From positions 62,001 to 126,000 of the forward strand of contig OY970315.1 in assembly GCA_963716525.1 (NCBI GenBank): a stretch of 64,000 bases of DNA. Direction: 5' to 3'. The notes below the pieces were generated by a model. That model saw only the letters and a program-made list of their open reading frames with translations, had not been told where the DNA came from and did no database searches. A program made the position numbers and the translations under genes. This document shows, piece after piece, positions 61,855 to 64,000 of the stretch. Position 1 is the first letter of the stretch; each line of letters opens with the position of its first letter. Source of the stretch: JBBREP01 sp963716525. Its GTDB lineage: Bacteria > Actinomycetota > Acidimicrobiia > IMCC26256 > PALSA-610.

Positions 61855-61898
61855 TCTCGGTGCCGTAGGCCCGCTGGAGCGGGCCTGCTGCACCGAGA
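61855..61898. terminator. Nested perfect hairpin after the S53 peptidase gene
   Basis: TCTCGGTGC (61855-61863) pairs with GCACCGAGA (61890-61898), and an inner GGCCCGCT pairs with AGCGGGCC around 2 bases. It lies 18 bases beyond the peptidase stop and shares its outer arm with the hairpin at 40521-40573. Confidence 0.65.
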
Positions 61899-61916
61899 AC
61901 GGCAGAGGTCGGTTGG

Positions 61917-63141
61917 TCAGAAGGCGAGCACGCCGTTCGGCGTGCCGAGGCCGGTCGGGCCGTCGTAGCCCGGCTTGGCCGTGCACTCGTAGTTACCGCC
62001 GCACGTGCCGTTGTTGCCGACGGTCACGTCGAAGAGGTGGCTCGCGTTGGCGTAGACGTGGCTCGCGTTGTTCGGGATCGACGCGGCGTTGCCGGCCAGC
62101 GCGTAGATGCTCGCGATGATCGGCGCCGAGGCGCTCGTGCCGCCGAACACCCGCCAGCCGCCGAAGCCGAAGCTGTCGTACACGGACACGCCCGTGGCGG
62201 GGTCGGCGACCGCGGCCACGTCGGCGATCATGCGCTTCTTGCAGATCGTGTCGTGCTGCCACGCCGGCTTGGCGACGGTCACCGAACAGCCGCTGTTGGC
62301 ACCTTCGGAGCTGCTCGTCTTCCACACGGTCTCGGTGAAGCCACGCGCGTTCGACGCCCGCGTGAGCTTCGTGCCGCCGACGGCCGTCACGCTCTTGAAC
62401 GCGGCCGGGATCTGCGGGCCCGAAAGGCTGCCGGCCCCGTTGAAGTTGTGGTCACCGGAGCTCGCCACCTGCTGCACGCCGGCCTTCGTGTAGAACGGCG
62501 CGATCGAGAGCGCACCCGCGCCATCGTGCCCGCCGTAGCTGTTCGACACGATGTGCGCCAGCATGCCGCCACGCTGGGCCGCGGCCCCGAGGTTCGCGAA
62601 CGAGTTGGTCGTGGCCTCGATCAGGATGATCTTGCAGTGCGGGCAGGTCGCCGAGACCATGTCGAGGTCGAGCGAGATCTCGGCACCCCATCCCGAGTCG
62701 GGCGACGGCAACGGAGCGTTCGTGCCGTTCTGGTTGAGCTTCTTGAAGCAGCCGTTCGCCGTGGTGCACGCGGGCAGACCGAACTGCTTGCGGTACACAC
62801 CAAGGTCCTTCTCGGCGTTCGGGTTGTCGAAGGCGTCCACGATCGCGACGGTGCCGCTCCGACCGATCACCGGAGCCAGCTTGTACGCCTTCTGCAGGTC
62901 GGCCGGGTGGTAACCGGCCGGATTGACGTGCGGGCCGGCGGCGCGGCTGGCGAGCGGTGCGCCCGACGCGGCAACGCGCGACGAGCGCGTCGCAGCTCGC
63001 ATAACCCACCGGTGCCTCGTCGCAGGCGCGCCGCGCGGTGGCGGCCGGGGCCGAGGCCCCGGCGTTGCCGGCGACGAGCAGCGACGAGGTGATGGCAGCC
63101 GCGAAGAGCGCGGCCGACGCCGCCCGGAATGATGTACGCAC
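61917..63141 (-). CDS. Secreted S53 (sedolisin-like) serine peptidase, frameshifted
   Basis: GTG 63141 after GGGGGG starts a signal peptide (RTSFRAASAALFAAAITSSL, VAGNAGASA) and APVGYASCDALV. Near 62980 two bases seem lost from a CG repeat; the catalytic domain continues in the next frame: HVNPAGYHPADLQKAYKL, WGAEISLDLDMVSATC with the catalytic Glu and Asp, SNSYGG, VASSGDHNFNG (oxyanion Asp), FGGTSASAPIIASIYAL (nucleophile Ser) and PGYDGPTGLGTPNG (calcium site). Restored length is about 408 residues. There is no 180-residue prodomain as in kumamolisin, so activation must differ. Sedolisins are acid-active endopeptidases. Confidence 0.88.
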
Positions 63142-63425
63142 GTATGCCCCCCTGGACGTCGTGTCTGAAGTAGATCGCCCCGAAGTTCATCGCGGCGCGC
63201 CCAGCACGCTGCCGTCGTTGCCTCCTGAGGCCGGGCAGTCTCCCATTCCCGGCACAACTGCGCAATTGGTGCGAGGCGGAATCCGCGCGAGTGGCGTATG
63301 CCTCCAAAGGTGGGTTGCCGGGCGCGACGGCGGCGCGCTCCACCCGCCGTCGCGTACCGTCGTCCCGGCGAGCAGGCGAGGGGAAGGCCCACCGGCGCGT
63401 GAGTGAAGCGAACATGAGGTAGTCG
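63142..63425. other. 284-base intergenic region with possible structured leader
   Basis: No gene is seen. On the minus strand, upstream of the peptidase, GCCGGG and GCCCGGC can pair around an 11-base loop (63222-63246) and GCGCAATTGGTGC-type short palindromes lie nearby. It could be a structured 5' leader, but it fits no riboswitch family I know. Confidence 0.3.
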
Positions 63426-64000
63426 GTGACCGACGCGAGCCGTGCTCCGGATCGCCGCGACCAGACCGCCCCTGCCGACCGGCCCCTCCGCGTCGAGCGG
63501 GTGGTGCGCGGCATCGCCCGGCGCGTGCGCCCCTGGCTGGCACGCCTGCACAAGCCCGAGGACGTGTGGCGCCGCGGCCTCGACGAGGAGATCGACCACT
63601 GGCGCCGGTTCCTCACGACCCAGGGCGACGCGTGGCCCGACGAGTACCGGGCCCGGCTCGACCCTCGGAGCCGGCTGCAGGACGAGCTCGCGGCGCTGAC
63701 CCGGGCGCCGGCCGGTGCCACCGTGCGGATCCTCGACGTGGGCGCCGGCCCGCTCACGATCCTCGGCAAGGTGTGGGCCGGGCATCCGGTCGAGGTGACC
63801 GCGGTCGACGCTGCTCGCCGATCGCTACGACACGCTGCTGGGCGAGTGCGCCATCGTGCCCCCGGTGCGCACCCGGCGGTGCGACACCGAACGGCTCGAC
63901 GAGCTGTTCGCACCCGACACGTTCGACCTCGTGCACGCGCGCAACACGCTCGACCACGGTTACGACCCGGTACGGGCGCTCGAGCAGATGGCAACCGTCA
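63426..64000 (+). CDS. SAM-dependent methyltransferase, 5' part, frameshifted
   Basis: GTG 63426 starts a protein that opens with an Arg-rich stretch (IARRVRPWLARLHKPEDVWR), GLDEEIDHWRRFLTTQGDAW and the class I methyltransferase motif I VRILDVGAGPLTILGKVW. Near 63808, after VTAVD, the frame shifts; the other frame reads LADRYDTLLGECAIVPPVRT and FDLVHARNTLDHGYDPVRAL up to the window edge. The two bases lost lie at a GACGCTGCT run. The gene continues past 64000. Such proteins are often encoded in polysaccharide clusters; the acceptor is unknown. Confidence 0.75.
   Translation, partial: MTDASRAPDRRDQTAPADRPLRVERVVRGIARRVRPWLARLHKPEDVWRRGLDEEIDHWRRFLTTQGDAWPDEYRARLDPRSRLQDELAALTRAPAGATVRILDVGAGPLTILGKVWAGHPVEVTAVDAARRSLRHAAGRVRHRAPGAHPAVRHRTARRAVRTRHVRPRARAQHARPRLRPGTGARADGNR

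Noticed and set aside
63142..63425. Known riboswitch (c-di-AMP or c-di-GMP class) upstream of the S53 peptidase
   Set aside because: Hairpins exist but the conserved core sequences of those classes are not present; left as unexplained leader.
1..64000. tRNA or rRNA genes
   Set aside because: I saw no sequence with the T-arm GGTTCGANTC pattern in a cloverleaf context and no rRNA-like conserved stretch; a covariance search would be decisive.
1..64000. Insertion sequence or prophage
   Set aside because: No transposase, integrase or phage structural protein was recognised; the only endonuclease trace is the HNH relic at 12986-13162.

Overview
The window is a very high-GC (about 70%) bacterial chromosome segment. 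The content is actinobacterial and looks most like Acidimicrobiia or a relative. The signs are the order rne, rplU, rpmA / obgE, proB / proA / rsgA, nadD, lytR-type, rsfS, all on the minus strand; several GTG and TTG starts; F420-type luciferase-fold and acyl-CoA enzymes; and many starts with a TANNNT hexamer 6-7 bases upstream and no Shine-Dalgarno, the mark of leaderless actinobacterial transcripts. The genus is not decided.

Layout. 1-3.3 kb: DNA repair (AlkB-like dioxygenase, LigD with phosphoesterase and polymerase domains only) around a decayed formate/nitrite-transporter relic. 3.3-11 kb: Cys-cluster protein, a 14-helix MFS pump, propeller-like protein, nitronate-monooxygenase-like and LLM flavoproteins, AtuA-like protein. 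11-12.2 kb: a fluoride-resistance operon (crcB, DUF190, crcB) headed by a convincing fluoride riboswitch. 12.2-13.2 kb: broken M90 peptidase abutting an HNH-endonuclease relic. 13.2-17.7 kb: two overlapping genes that each carry an N-terminal Rieske domain, one on a glutamate-synthase-like FMN barrel and one on a ThDP enzyme, then a GNAT gene; this is the most unusual metabolic locus here. 17.8-26.2 kb: LysR, hydrolase, a sugar 3-dehydrase-like PLP enzyme, phosphatase, three crotonases, DUF2277 and a CoA-transferase. 26.2-30.6 kb: ApbE, a small Ala/Thr-rich protein, a response regulator/histidine kinase pair and a PepSY-like secreted protein. 30.6-43 kb: housekeeping genes, a MoxR/VWA pair coupled to proA, two exporters or unknowns. 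43-43.6 kb: a non-coding repeat block. 43.6-47.3 kb: DNA glycosylase, VOC protein, HelR-like RNA polymerase recycling ATPase. 47.3-53.9 kb: an accessory region of lower GC with small single genes, several preceded by the same promoter-like repeat. 54-60.9 kb: L27, L21, NDH-2, RNase E/G and a radical-SAM pair. 60.9-64 kb: CDF transporter, S53 peptidase and a methyltransferase running off the end.

Many conserved genes (MFS, CoA-transferase, histidine kinase, rsfS, LytR-type, HelR, radical SAM, S53 and others) are broken by one- or two-base shifts in GC-rich short repeats or G/C runs, with perfectly conserved protein on both sides. This reads as residual sequencing error rather than decay, so coordinates of 'frameshifted' genes span both frames. 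Long perfect palindromes mark several gene ends, and 9-base-period micro-repeats sit in linkers of several proteins.
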